The notes beneath the pieces were generated by a model. That model was not told the origin of the DNA, made no database searches, and saw only the letters and a list, made by a program, of their open reading frames with translations. Shown here piece by piece: positions 23,558 to 32,742 of a stretch of 38,060 nucleotides of DNA. The position numbers and the translations under genes are program-made. The number at the start of each line of letters is the position of its first letter. Positions within the stretch are counted from its first letter, which is position 1. This stretch comes from an uncultured Prevotellaceae bacterium (GTDB lineage: Bacteria; Bacteroidota; Bacteroidia; Bacteroidales; Bacteroidaceae). The DNA is taken from assembly GCA_902771785.1 (NCBI GenBank), contig CACXYH010000032.1, positions 1 through 38,060 on the forward strand, given 5' to 3'.

Positions 23558-26548
23558 TTAAAAGTTAAAGCTTGCACCAAGCAGGAATGTGCGCGGACGC
23601 GGATAGAGCTGCCTGTCGATACCACCAGAGATTTCGGGGTCGATGCCATCGTAGTCGGTGATGGTGAAGACGTTCTGTACAGTGAAGTGCATGCGCACCC
23701 AGTCGGCAATTTGGTAGGCCAGTGTCACCTTGTCGAGCTTCAGATAGGAAGCGTTGCGTACATAGTAGTCGCTGAAGTAAGAGAATTCAGACTGAGTAAA
23801 GTTCGACTGTGGAGCCGAGGCAATACGGTTGGCAATGAAGCTGTTGGTCCACATGTCGAGACGCATTTCGCGGTTCGAAGCAACGTTGTTGTAGACGTAG
23901 TTGTTAAAGCTGGCTCGGAGAGCAGCGTTCAGGGTCCACTTCTTGTAGCTCAGCTCGGTATTGAAGCCAAGGTTCACGTCGGCATCCGGCTTCTTATAGT
24001 AGTAACGGTCGTTGTCGTCAATCTTTCCGTCGCCATTGCGATCCACAAATACGCCATCGAGAGGCTTGCCGGTCTGGTCGTAAACCTGCTGATAGACGAG
24101 GAAGGTGTTGACGGGGTGCCCCACCTGCTGGATTTGGATCTTGTTACCTACGGCGCCATCCAAATCACCGGTAGCCACGCCTGCGTAGTTGGGATCGTCG
24201 CTGGCCGTCAGCTTGGTGATTTCGTTCTTGTTCCAAGCCACATTGAAACCAAACTCCCAGTGCCAGTCCTTGCTTTCCACAGGAACAAAGTTCAGAGCTA
24301 CTTCAATACCCTTGTTCTCCAGGTCGCCCACGTTCTGCAGCAAGTAGTTGGTGAGGTTGGTTCCTGGTGATACGGGTACGTAGTTCAGCAGGTCTTTGGT
24401 TTCGCGTTTGTAAAGGTCAACGCTACCGTTGATGCGGTTCTTCAGGAAACCGAAGTCGAGACCGATGTTGTAGGTTGTGGTCTCTTCCCACTTCAGCTGG
24501 GCTGCATAGCCCTTCGGGGTGATAGGAGTGACGACGCTATTTCCAAACATATAGTAGGAACCAGGCTGGTTCGTGTGATAAGTAGGAATAGAGGGATAGT
24601 CGCCCTCGTTGATGTTCTGCTGACCAGTGATACCATAGCCCAGACGGAGCTTCAGGTTTGACAGCCAGTTGACATTCTTCAAGATAGGCTCCTCAGAGAT
24701 ACGCCATGCCAGAGCTGCAGAGGGGAAAAGACCCCACTTGTTGTTCTGGAAACGAGAGGTTCCATCGTCACGCAGCGTGAAGGTCAACATGTAGCGGTCG
24801 AGCAACGTGTAGTTCAAACGGCCATAGAACGACACGAGGTAGTTCTCGGTCTCGTTGAACGGTGTGTATGGATATTCTGTGTTGCTACCATCGTTGGCCA
24901 TGACGAAGTTCGTGTTATTGTTGTAGAAATGCTGCCAAGAGTAACCTGCCAGAATGTCGAAGCGGCTCTTGATAGCTTCCAGCTCTTTTGCGTAAGCCAG
25001 GTAGAATTCCAAGGTCTGGTCGCGGCGCAGCTGGGTGTACTTCTGCCAATAGCCGGTACCGTTTTGGGTCTTGTCGTGATAGGAAACCTCACTGCCCTGT
25101 TTGGATGAATTGTAGCCGTTGGTCGTCGAGATGTCGAGACCCAGGTTCAGGTTGGCACGCAGACCCTCAAGGAACTTGAACTTATAGTCGAACTGGACGT
25201 TGCCCACGAAGCGACGTACGTACGATGTCTTGTGCTGTTCCATAAGCTGTGCCACAGGGTTCAGCGTGGCCATCGTATTCACAGCACCCTCGTTGAACCA
25301 TGCTCTGTAGCCGTGAATGCCATTGGCATCGCGTACGGGCTGAGTGGGGTCATACTGTGTAGCAGCACCGATAGCCCCCTCGTCGGCAAACTTGTGCATG
25401 GTGAAGATGCCCTTGGCATTGAGGTTAATGGTCAGACGGTCGTCGAGCAGGGTTGGGGTGAGGTTCAGCGAAGCCGTACCACGCTCCATGTTCGAAGTCT
25501 TCAGAATACCGTCGTTGTCAATCCAACCTACCGACACACGGTAAGGCATCTTGAAGGTGTTCGACTTGTTCTTGTAGCCACCAGATACGCTGGTGTTCAC
25601 CTCTTGCGACCAAGCTGTGCGATAAATCTCGTCCTGCCAGTCGGTGTTGGCGTTGCCCAGCGAAGCAACAGCTTTGTCGTAGTTGTCGCCGGTAGCCAGT
25701 GAGCCGATGTTGTTCATGAAATGCTGCTTGAAGGCTGCTGCATCCATCATGTCAACCTTCTTGGCGATGGTCTGCAGCGAGGTGGTCATGTCGATGGTGA
25801 CTTTTGGAGCACCGCTCTTACCTTTTTTAGTAGTAATTACAATCACACCGTTAGAAGCACGGCTACCATAGATGGCAGTGGCCGAAGCGTCCTTCAGAAT
25901 AGAGAAGCTCTCAATGTCGTTGGGGTTGATGGTCGACAGGACGTCGTTACCTTGTGTACCCGAAATACCGGTGCTACCAATGGGCAGACCGTCAATCACT
26001 ATCAGAGGGTCGTTGCTGGCGCGCAGAGACGAACCGCCACGAATACGGATAGTAGAGCCGGCACCAGGAGCACCGCCGCTGTTGATAACCTGTACACCAG
26101 CCGACTTACCTTGCAGGAGGTCAGCAGGCGACGTAGCCAGGCCTTTACCCAGCTGGTCGGCTTCGATGGACTGTACCGAACCCGTTGCATCGCTCTTCTT
26201 CACCGTACCATAACCGATGACCACAACGTCGCTCAGCATCTGAGCATCTTCCTGCAGCGTCACCTCCATGTTGGCAGCGGCAGCTACGCGGGCAGTCTGA
26301 TAGCCCACGTACGAGATTTCGAGCGTGGTACCCTGATTAGCTTTCAAGGTGAAGTTTCCGTTGAAGTCGGTGAGGGCAGCGACCTGTGTCCCTGCCACAC
26401 GTACCGTAGCTCCAATGATGTCTTCGCCCTTAGAATCTTTCACGTGTCCTTTGACAGTCATCTGTGCAAAGGCGCCTACCGACAGAAAGAGGCCTATCAA
26501 TAGGGCCATCATCCTGAACGGAATTCTAATGTTTACCTGCTTCATCAT
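23558..26548 (-). CDS. susC: SusC-family TonB-dependent transporter, 996 aa
   Basis: The outer-membrane channel that imports maltooligosaccharides with energy from TonB. A signal peptide covers about residues 1-28. A carboxypeptidase-regulatory-like domain follows (VKGHVKDSKGEDIIGATV through EISYVGYQ). The TonB box and plug begin at DVVVIGYGTVKKSDATGSV and include TIRIRGGSSL and the SusC signature ASNGVIVITTKKGKSG. The remainder is the beta-barrel, ending in ASFNF with a terminal aromatic residue. It is the first gene of the minus-strand unit, with a leader of about 65 nt. It diverges from the LacI-type regulator gene. Confidence 0.95.
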   Translation of the reverse strand: MMKQVNIRIPFRMMALLIGLFLSVGAFAQMTVKGHVKDSKGEDIIGATVRVAGTQVAALTDFNGNFTLKANQGTTLEISYVGYQTARVAAAANMEVTLQEDAQMLSDVVVIGYGTVKKSDATGSVQSIEADQLGKGLATSPADLLQGKSAGVQVINSGGAPGAGSTIRIRGGSSLRASNDPLIVIDGLPIGSTGISGTQGNDVLSTINPNDIESFSILKDASATAIYGSRASNGVIVITTKKGKSGAPKVTIDMTTSLQTIAKKVDMMDAAAFKQHFMNNIGSLATGDNYDKAVASLGNANTDWQDEIYRTAWSQEVNTSVSGGYKNKSNTFKMPYRVSVGWIDNDGILKTSNMERGTASLNLTPTLLDDRLTINLNAKGIFTMHKFADEGAIGAATQYDPTQPVRDANGIHGYRAWFNEGAVNTMATLNPVAQLMEQHKTSYVRRFVGNVQFDYKFKFLEGLRANLNLGLDISTTNGYNSSKQGSEVSYHDKTQNGTGYWQKYTQLRRDQTLEFYLAYAKELEAIKSRFDILAGYSWQHFYNNNTNFVMANDGSNTEYPYTPFNETENYLVSFYGRLNYTLLDRYMLTFTLRDDGTSRFQNNKWGLFPSAALAWRISEEPILKNVNWLSNLKLRLGYGITGQQNINEGDYPSIPTYHTNQPGSYYMFGNSVVTPITPKGYAAQLKWEETTTYNIGLDFGFLKNRINGSVDLYKRETKDLLNYVPVSPGTNLTNYLLQNVGDLENKGIEVALNFVPVESKDWHWEFGFNVAWNKNEITKLTASDDPNYAGVATGDLDGAVGNKIQIQQVGHPVNTFLVYQQVYDQTGKPLDGVFVDRNGDGKIDDNDRYYYKKPDADVNLGFNTELSYKKWTLNAALRASFNNYVYNNVASNREMRLDMWTNSFIANRIASAPQSNFTQSEFSYFSDYYVRNASYLKLDKVTLAYQIADWVRMHFTVQNVFTITDYDGIDPEISGGIDRQLYPRPRTFLLGASFNF

Positions 26549-26619
26549 TACATTTAATTAGAGTTGTTAGTTGTTATTGATAATTAATGTTTTAGCGCAA
26601 AAGCCTTTGTTTCACGGTG

Positions 26620-26627
26620 CAAAGTTA
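26620..26627 (-). promoter_or_regulatory. -7 box of susC
   Basis: On the minus strand TAACTTTG followed by CAC. No TTTG or TTG stands at -33, which fits a promoter needing an activator. The core TTAACTTTGCAC is the same as at the lacI-type promoter facing the other way. Confidence 0.7.
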
Positions 26628-26680
26628 ATTTACTTTCTATTACGTTGTACTTTTTTTTGTTTAAAATTGTTTTTACGTCG

Positions 26681-26696
26681 ATGCAAACGTTTGCAT
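26681..26696. promoter_or_regulatory. LacI-type operator between susC and regulator
   Basis: ATGCAAACGTTTGCAT is a perfect 16 bp palindrome with a central CG, as LacI-family proteins prefer. Its centre is 61.5 bp from the susC -7 box and 62.5 bp from the regulator -7 box. An exact second copy lies at 32911. Confidence 0.85.
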
Positions 26697-26750
26697 TGAT
26701 ACGTCTTTATAATAAGGTAAGCAAAATAACCAACAAAACGAAGTATTTCT

Positions 26751-26758
26751 TAACTTTG
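26751..26758 (+). promoter_or_regulatory. -7 box of LacI-type regulator / MFS operon
   Basis: TAACTTTG, 25 bp before the ATG at 26784. As at susC, no -33 TTTG is present at the right distance. Confidence 0.7.
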
Positions 26759-26783
26759 CACTCACTAACCCGTACCAATCCAG

Positions 26784-27809
26784 ATGAAAGAGAATGGACC
26801 ATTGACAATGAAGGATATTGCACGCGAATTAGGCATCAGCGTGGCAACGGTATCGCGCGCTTTGAACGATTCGCCGCGCATCTCGCCTGAGCGCCGTCAG
26901 CAAATACAGCAATATGCGCGTGAGCACAACTTCACGCCTAACGTGCTGGCCGAGTCGCTGCGTCATTCGCGTGTGCAGCCTCAGAAGGTGATTGGGGTCA
27001 TTGTGCCTGAGTTCACCCACTATTATTTCTCTTCAATTCTTACTGGCATCGAGGAAGCAGCGTCGGCTCGTGGCTATTATCTGATGGTGGCACTCAGCGA
27101 CGAGCGCTACGAGCGAGAGGCGCGCATCTGCGAGCAGTTCCATCGCCAGAAGGTGTGCGGCGTGATTGTGTCGCAAGCCAAGGATACCAAGGACTATAGC
27201 CACTTTCAGAAGCTCATCGACTCAGGCATACCCCTGGTGTTCTACGACCGTATCTGCACGGGCGTCAATGCCAGCCGTGTCACCGTCGACGACTATATGG
27301 GAGCATTCAATGCGGTGACTCATCTGATAGAGACAGGCTGCCGTCGCATAGCTTTCTATGGCTCGCCCATGCAGCTCGAAATCTCAAAGAACCGATACAA
27401 CGGATATAAAGACGCGCTACTGCAGCATGGTATGCAAATAGACGAGACAATTATCAGCGTGTGTGACAACCGTGCCGATGCCGAGTTGATAACACCTCGG
27501 CTGTTGGCACTCGACACCCCGCCCGACGGATTTTTTGCCGTGAACGACGATACGGCCATCGGAATCCTTTACACCGTGAAGCATGCCGGCCTGCGTGTGC
27601 CCGATGACGTGAGCATCTGTGGTTTCACTAACGGTCAGCGGGCAGTGGCCTGCGACCCGATGCTGACGACGGTCGAGCAGCGCGGACATCGTGTGGGCGA
27701 GGAGGCGGCCGATATTCTGATTGACAAGGTCGAGGGACTTTCGCCCCTTGACAAAGTAGAGAAGCGTGTGGTCAGAACCCGTTTGGTCATTCGAGGAACA
27801 ACCAGATAA
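26784..27809 (+). CDS. LacI-family transcriptional regulator of the starch genes, 341 aa
   Basis: A DNA-binding sugar-responsive regulator. The helix-turn-helix is residues 9-28 (MKDIARELGISVATVSRALN). The hinge helix has PNVLAESLRH, whose Leu usually inserts into a central CG step. The periplasmic-binding-like effector domain runs from VIGVIVPEFTHYYFSSILTGIE to the end, with VFYDRI and GFFAVNDDTAIG. The length is standard. ATG 26784 is used; ATG 26808 would leave a HTH with no N-terminal arm. It is divergent from susC and 12 bp before the MFS gene. The operator spacing at four promoters suggests it activates them. Canonical Sus loci use the membrane regulator SusR instead, and no SusR gene is seen here. 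Confidence 0.9.
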   Translation: MKENGPLTMKDIARELGISVATVSRALNDSPRISPERRQQIQQYAREHNFTPNVLAESLRHSRVQPQKVIGVIVPEFTHYYFSSILTGIEEAASARGYYLMVALSDERYEREARICEQFHRQKVCGVIVSQAKDTKDYSHFQKLIDSGIPLVFYDRICTGVNASRVTVDDYMGAFNAVTHLIETGCRRIAFYGSPMQLEISKNRYNGYKDALLQHGMQIDETIISVCDNRADAELITPRLLALDTPPDGFFAVNDDTAIGILYTVKHAGLRVPDDVSICGFTNGQRAVACDPMLTTVEQRGHRVGEEAADILIDKVEGLSPLDKVEKRVVRTRLVIRGTTR

Positions 27810-27821
27810 TGCATTAAAGAT

Positions 27822-29120
27822 ATGAAACAGAAACCGAATTTATCGTTTTGGAAGCTCTGGAACCTGAGCTTCGGTTTTTTTGGCGTACAGATTGCGTACG
27901 CCTTGCAGAGTGGTAACATCTCGCGTATTTTCCGCACCCTGGGTGCCGACCCCCATTCGCTGAGCTTCTTTTGGATATTGCCTCCGCTCATGGGCATCCT
28001 CGTGCAGCCGATAGTAGGTACGCTTTCCGACAAGACTTGGACGCGCTTCGGCCGCCGTATTCCCTATCTTTTCGTAGGTGCAGCCGTTGCCGTTGCCGTG
28101 ATGTGCCTGTTGCCCAATGCGGGCTCGTTTGGCATGTCGGTGGCTACGGCCCTGATATTCGGCCTCTTTGCGCTGATGCTGCTCGACACCAGCATCAACA
28201 TGGCCATGCAGCCGTTCAAGATGCTGGTGGGCGACATGGTGAATGAGGAGCAGAAAGCCAAGGCCTACAGCATCCAGTCGTTCCTATGCAACGCCGGTAG
28301 TGTGGTGGGCTTCCTCTTCCCCTTTATCTTTGCCAGCGTCGGACTGAGCAACGTGGCTCCTGAAGGTGTGGTGCCCGACACCGTGATTTGGTCGTTCTAC
28401 ATCGGTGCTGCCATCCTTATTCTATGTGTGCTTTATACTACGCTGAAGGTGAAGGAGTGGCCACCGAAGGAGTATGCTGAGTACAACCCCGTGAGCGAGG
28501 AGAAGGAAGAGAGCGCCAACTGGTTTGTGCTGCTGAAGAATGCTCCCTCTACGTTCTGGAAGGTGGGCCTCGTGCAGTTCTTCTGCTGGGCCGGCATGCT
28601 CTACATGTGGACCTATGTGGTCGATGCTGTTTCAGAGACCGTATGGGGAACTACCGATGCCGCTTCGGAAGCCTATCAGGATGCAGGCAACTGGACGGGT
28701 GTGCTCTATGCCATTCAGGCCATGGGCTCTGTAGTTTGGGCTACGCTGCTGCCCCGTTTTAAGAACGTGAAGATGGCTTACAGCGTGAGTCTCGTGCTGG
28801 GTGGTCTGGGCTTCCTGCTCATTCCCTTCATGGCCGACAAGTATATGCAGATTATTCCCTTCCTGCTCATCGGCTGCGGTTGGGCCGCCATGCTCGCCAT
28901 GCCTTTCACGTTGGTGACGAATGCCTTGCAGGGTTACGGCCACATGGGTGCCTACCTGGGACTGTTCAATGGCACCATCTGCGTGCCTCAGATTGTGGCA
29001 GCCCTTCTGGGTGGCAGTATTCTGACGCTCGTTGGCGGTCATCAGTCAACGATGATGATTGTGGCAGGCGTGCTCTTCGTCATCGGTTCCTGCTGCGTTT
29101 TCGCCATCAAGGAGAAGTAG
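27822..29120 (+). CDS. MFS sugar transporter (SLC45/GPH-like), 432 aa
   Basis: An inner-membrane transporter with about 12 hydrophobic segments. The N-terminus SFWKLWNLSFGFFGVQIAYALQ and GTLSDKTWTRFGRRIPYLFVG (loop 2-3 with charged D..R..GRR) match the maltose/glucose MFS proteins found beside Bacteroidetes starch loci. It probably moves maltose, glucose or small maltooligosaccharides into the cytoplasm by cation symport. It shares an operon with the LacI-type regulator (12 bp gap). It supplies malQ, encoded about 4 kb away, with substrate. Exact specificity cannot be read. Confidence 0.87.
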   Translation: MKQKPNLSFWKLWNLSFGFFGVQIAYALQSGNISRIFRTLGADPHSLSFFWILPPLMGILVQPIVGTLSDKTWTRFGRRIPYLFVGAAVAVAVMCLLPNAGSFGMSVATALIFGLFALMLLDTSINMAMQPFKMLVGDMVNEEQKAKAYSIQSFLCNAGSVVGFLFPFIFASVGLSNVAPEGVVPDTVIWSFYIGAAILILCVLYTTLKVKEWPPKEYAEYNPVSEEKEESANWFVLLKNAPSTFWKVGLVQFFCWAGMLYMWTYVVDAVSETVWGTTDAASEAYQDAGNWTGVLYAIQAMGSVVWATLLPRFKNVKMAYSVSLVLGGLGFLLIPFMADKYMQIIPFLLIGCGWAAMLAMPFTLVTNALQGYGHMGAYLGLFNGTICVPQIVAALLGGSILTLVGGHQSTMMIVAGVLFVIGSCCVFAIKEK

Positions 29121-29161
29121 TCGCGCTGTCATCATTTGCAGATAGGAAAAAAATTACAGCA

Positions 29162-29199
29162 GCATCCCTTCGCTTTTACCATGCGGAGGGATGCTTTTT
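29162..29199 (+). terminator. Terminator between convergent MFS and outer-membrane genes
   Basis: GCATCCCT pairs with AGGGATGC, followed by TTTTTG on the plus strand. On the minus strand the hairpin is followed by a TAATTTTTTT stretch, so it likely serves both genes. Confidence 0.8.
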
Positions 29200-29210
29200 G
29201 TAATTGATGC

Positions 29211-32057
29211 CTACTGCTTTTTGGGTTTGATGTTCAGTTTGTAGATAGCAGAGAGCATGATGTAGCGGGGTATGCAGTTGTTCCATGTCTCGGTTCGTCC
29301 TTGTGCATTCACGCTGTACTGTTTGTTTGAGAGCTGATGCAGCAGGTCGAAGGCCGTGAGCTTCAGCGTCAGTTTCTCCTTGAAGAGCGTGCGTGCCACC
29401 TCGGCGTTCCACACCAGGTCGTTGGTGTTCATGATGCTGCTGTTATAGCCTCGGCGGCTATACATGCGGATGTCGGTTCCCAACGACAGCTTCACCCAGG
29501 GAATGAAGTAGCGCAGCAGGCCGCCGTAGTTGTAGTCGAAGGCCGAGATGCGTTCGAAGTTCTTGCGGTCGCCGGTGGAGCTGCGCCAGTTGATGTCGCC
29601 GCTGATGCCTACGGTCAGCTTGTCCTTCTGATACTCCAGCCCCAGCTTCTCGTGCAGGGTCCAGTTGTTGACGGTACTTTTGGGCGATGATTCGCTGGCT
29701 TCCTGCTGCGTTGTAGCATACAGGATGTCGAAGTCGACGGAGTGGGTATATTCTGCGTCGGCCCGCTGGTGTAGGGTGAGTCGCTTCTTCTTGTCGAGCG
29801 GCTGCTCGTAGCTGAAGCCCATGCCCCAGTACCAGTTGCCGTTGATGTTGTCGTTTGTGTAGGTATAGCCGCCCGTTGTCTGATTGTAGGTGGTGCGCGT
29901 GCCCCAGGCGTTGCGTGTCAGGCTGGCGTTGCTCCAGAGGCGGGTAAAGTGGCGAGTGGAGTCGTTGTTGAAGGCAAAGGCGATATGGGCGCTATGTGTG
30001 ACGCGATTCTTCAGGTTACTGTTGGTTGTCCATGTGACGAGCGGGTTGCTCGTATCGTCAGCTGATATGAGGCTGGCCATGTCAGGCCGCGACACGCTGA
30101 CTGAGTAGCCGAGTTCCTCCAGTCCATGCTTTATGCCCCATCGGTTCCAGCTGAACCTGGGCGTGAAGTTGGTGTAGTTTCGTCGGGCAATGGTGTCGAT
30201 TTCGGTGTCCACGAAATGAATGCGCTCATCGTAGTTGTCGATGGGAAGTGAGATTTCCAGGTAGTCATTGTCGTTGGCGTGCATGATGCTGAGCCTGCCG
30301 CCGTAAGCGTGGGTCATGTGGAACTGCGTGTCGCTGTTGTCGCCGTCGAGTACGGAGGCGAGTGCGTCGCGGCTTGAGGGTAGCCAGCCTATCTGCTGTC
30401 GGTCGTTGACGGCATTCTGTAGCCAGTCGAGCCGATAGCGCAGGTTGTTGTCCTTGCTCATGGTCTGTCCGTAGGAAACGTAGGTCCGCACAAACCATCG
30501 GTTGAGCAGTTGCAGCGAGTATCTGGCCGTAGCCGAGTAGTGGTAGTCCTGGCTGTGGGTGTCGTTGTAGTAGTGGCGCTGGTCGTCGTTGCCGGTCTGG
30601 GCGTAGTAGGTGTGCCCTAAGCTGAAGCTCTCGTTGGGCTTCTGGTTGTTGTATCTGATGTTGAAGCCGAGAGAGATGTTGTCGCCCCAGCTGAATTTAT
30701 GGAAGAAGTTGATTGAGCCGGCCAGACTCAGGTGCCTGTAGGTGGTCATTCCGTCGTTTCGCGCGCGGTTGATGAGCGTGTTGCGCCATGTAGAGTCCTG
30801 GCTGCCGCTGGTGCGGTCGCCGTTGTTGTAGCTTACGTTGATGTTGCTCCACAGGGTGAAGGGCTTGCTCAGCTGAAACCAGTTGCTGGCCTCGAAGCTG
30901 AAGCTTTTCTGCCGGCTCCACGACTCTGAGCCGCCCAGGATGTTGCCCTCGGTGGCGAAGCGCTCTGTGGCCGTTCTGCTCCAGTTGTCGGCGTCGCTCC
31001 AGCTCAGCGTGGCGTCGGTCTCGTTGCTCCATTTTTTGTCCTTGTGCTCCGTTTCCAGATGCAGTCCTGCCTGCCGTGTAGCCAGCAGTCCTTGGGGCAT
31101 GTCGCTGGGTTCCCAGTCGCCTTCGGCGCCTGGCGTGCGGTTTTCGTTCACGTTGTTCAGGTTGGCAAAGACCGATGCCCGCGTGTGGTCGTCGTAGTAG
31201 AGTCCGAAGATGCGCCCCATGTAGCGTGATTCGGTGCCGGCGCCCACCTCTACGTTGCCCATGTAGCCGCGGTTGTACTCGCGCTTCAGCTGCACGTCCA
31301 TCACGTAGTCTTTCTTCTCCACGTCCTGTCCGATGAGCTCGCTCTCCTTCGTGCTCTTGTCGTAGACCTTCAGTTCTTTCACGGTGTAGTAGGGCAGGTT
31401 GTCGAGCATCACCTTGTTGCGTCCCTTGAAGAAGTCCTTGCCGTTCAGCGTGAGGTAGTCCACCTTACGGCCGTTGATGTAGATGTCGCCGTTCTCCTTC
31501 AGCTCTGCGCCCGGCATCTGGCGTATCAGCCCGTCGAGCATCGAGCCTTCGGGCAGGTTGAAGGCCGACGCGTTGTAGACGAGCGTATCGCCTCGATAGG
31601 CCAGCTTCACCTTCGTGCCCGTAATCACCACGCCGTCTATTCCCACCTCTTTATATATATCGTCGTCGGCCGGCTGCTTCTTCTTCATGAGCAGGCGGGG
31701 CAGCTCGAAGTAGCTGTTGCGGGCCAGATGGCGCAGCTGATAGTTCATGGTGGTGTCGCGATAGCCCTCGGCTGTGGCCTTGATGATGAAGTCGGCCTGA
31801 CGGGCCGGCACCTTGAACTCGTAGTAGCTCGATGTGCTCCAGGTCCAGCACGTCATCGTGTCGACGACGGTCGAATCTGGGGCCTGCATGAGGGTGATGT
31901 GCGCCTTCACTTTGGCTTTCGTAAACGAGTCGTAGACTTCGCCCGACAGTTGAACCTGGCGTTCTTTCTTCTTCGACTGTTTCTTGGGGGAATCTGTCTG
32001 TGCGGCTATCGTGAGCGCTGTCAGCAGACATGCTATGAGCATGAATAGGTGTTTCAT
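29211..32057 (-). CDS. TonB-receptor-like outer-membrane beta-barrel protein, 948 aa
   Basis: A large outer-membrane protein of the Bacteroidetes 'outer membrane beta-barrel' family. A signal peptide (KHLF, hydrophobic core, AIAAQ-type end near residue 20) leads into a carboxypeptidase-regulatory-like domain (VQLSGEVYDSFTKAKVKAHITL). A plug-like segment follows, with DGVVITGTKVKLAYRGDTLVYNAS and MLDGLIRQMPGAELKENGDIYING. The barrel fills the rest, rich in Trp, Tyr and Asn. There is no SusD partner. An in-frame GTG at 32063 overlaps the -7 box, so ATG 32057 is taken as start. It is convergent with the MFS gene and divergent from PAP2. It has no operator palindrome and is probably not part of the starch regulon. 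The cargo is unknown. Confidence 0.85.
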   Translation of the reverse strand: MKHLFMLIACLLTALTIAAQTDSPKKQSKKKERQVQLSGEVYDSFTKAKVKAHITLMQAPDSTVVDTMTCWTWSTSSYYEFKVPARQADFIIKATAEGYRDTTMNYQLRHLARNSYFELPRLLMKKKQPADDDIYKEVGIDGVVITGTKVKLAYRGDTLVYNASAFNLPEGSMLDGLIRQMPGAELKENGDIYINGRKVDYLTLNGKDFFKGRNKVMLDNLPYYTVKELKVYDKSTKESELIGQDVEKKDYVMDVQLKREYNRGYMGNVEVGAGTESRYMGRIFGLYYDDHTRASVFANLNNVNENRTPGAEGDWEPSDMPQGLLATRQAGLHLETEHKDKKWSNETDATLSWSDADNWSRTATERFATEGNILGGSESWSRQKSFSFEASNWFQLSKPFTLWSNINVSYNNGDRTSGSQDSTWRNTLINRARNDGMTTYRHLSLAGSINFFHKFSWGDNISLGFNIRYNNQKPNESFSLGHTYYAQTGNDDQRHYYNDTHSQDYHYSATARYSLQLLNRWFVRTYVSYGQTMSKDNNLRYRLDWLQNAVNDRQQIGWLPSSRDALASVLDGDNSDTQFHMTHAYGGRLSIMHANDNDYLEISLPIDNYDERIHFVDTEIDTIARRNYTNFTPRFSWNRWGIKHGLEELGYSVSVSRPDMASLISADDTSNPLVTWTTNSNLKNRVTHSAHIAFAFNNDSTRHFTRLWSNASLTRNAWGTRTTYNQTTGGYTYTNDNINGNWYWGMGFSYEQPLDKKKRLTLHQRADAEYTHSVDFDILYATTQQEASESSPKSTVNNWTLHEKLGLEYQKDKLTVGISGDINWRSSTGDRKNFERISAFDYNYGGLLRYFIPWVKLSLGTDIRMYSRRGYNSSIMNTNDLVWNAEVARTLFKEKLTLKLTAFDLLHQLSNKQYSVNAQGRTETWNNCIPRYIMLSAIYKLNIKPKKQ

Positions 32058-32062
32058 GGGCA

Positions 32063-32070
32063 CAAAGGTA
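32063..32070 (-). promoter_or_regulatory. -7 box 5 bp before the outer-membrane barrel gene
   Basis: On the minus strand TACCTTTG ends five bases before ATG 32057. Transcription would begin at or next to the start codon. Confidence 0.55.
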
Positions 32071-32134
32071 CTAATATTTCATAATTCGTCGTTCATAGTT
32101 CGCGGTTAATAATGCTTAATTCGTTTTTTTTATA

Positions 32135-32142
32135 TAATTTTG
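32135..32142 (+). promoter_or_regulatory. -7 box of PAP2 gene
   Basis: TAATTTTG lies nine bases before ATG 32152 and fifteen before ATG 32158. The TTG at 32140 is inside the box and is an unlikely start. Confidence 0.55.
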
Positions 32143-32157
32143 TGCTTTGAAATGAAT

Positions 32158-32715
32158 ATGCTGCGTAGATTTTTTCTTGCGGGTGTGTGCCTGCTGTGGT
32201 GGCTGCAGCCCTTGAGGGCACAGCTTGGCAGCACAGCCGACGACGTGCTGCAGCACGTGCCGATGGCTTCGGTCGTAGTGCTGAAGGCCTGCGGAGCCGA
32301 CAACCGGCATCCGTGGTTGGAGACGCTGGCCACCTGTGCCGCCTCCTATGCTGTGGGTACTGGTGTGACCTTTGGGCTGAAGCATAGCGTGCATGAGTGG
32401 CGCCCTGACGATAGCGACCGCCGCTCCTTCCCGTCAGGCCACGCGATGTATGCCTTTGCCGGCGCCGCTGCCCTGCGTCATGAGTACGGCCACCTCTCGC
32501 CTTGGATTCCTGTTGGCGGCTACGCTCTGGCCACGATTGTTGCTGCCGACCGCGTTTGGCTCGACCGCCACTATGTGCACGACGTGCTGGCTGGAGCTGC
32601 CATCGGCACCCTCTCGGCCGAGCTCTGCTACTATCTGAAGCGGCGCGTCTTCAAGTCGGCCAACGTCGACGTGGCCTTTACGGGTACGCAGTTCAGCCTC
32701 TCTTATCGCTGGTAG
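32158..32715 (+). CDS. PAP2-family phosphatase, 185 aa
   Basis: A lipid or undecaprenyl phosphate phosphatase of the PAP2 superfamily. The three motifs are present: K-x6-RP in KHSVHEWRP, PSGH in RRSFPSGHAMYAF, and the R-x5-H-x3-D motif in DRVWLDRHYVHDVLAG. An N-terminal signal sequence (LRRFFLAGVCLLWWL, then RAQ) shows export, so the active site is likely periplasmic. Typical roles are recycling undecaprenyl pyrophosphate or removing lipid A phosphates. ATG 32158 gives the cleanest signal peptide and a short leader; ATG 32152 is possible. It is divergent from the outer-membrane barrel gene with about 95 bp between. Confidence 0.87.
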   Translation: MLRRFFLAGVCLLWWLQPLRAQLGSTADDVLQHVPMASVVVLKACGADNRHPWLETLATCAASYAVGTGVTFGLKHSVHEWRPDDSDRRSFPSGHAMYAFAGAAALRHEYGHLSPWIPVGGYALATIVAADRVWLDRHYVHDVLAGAAIGTLSAELCYYLKRRVFKSANVDVAFTGTQFSLSYRW

Positions 32716-32742
32716 CAAAGCGTTGTAAAAACCAACCGCAGA

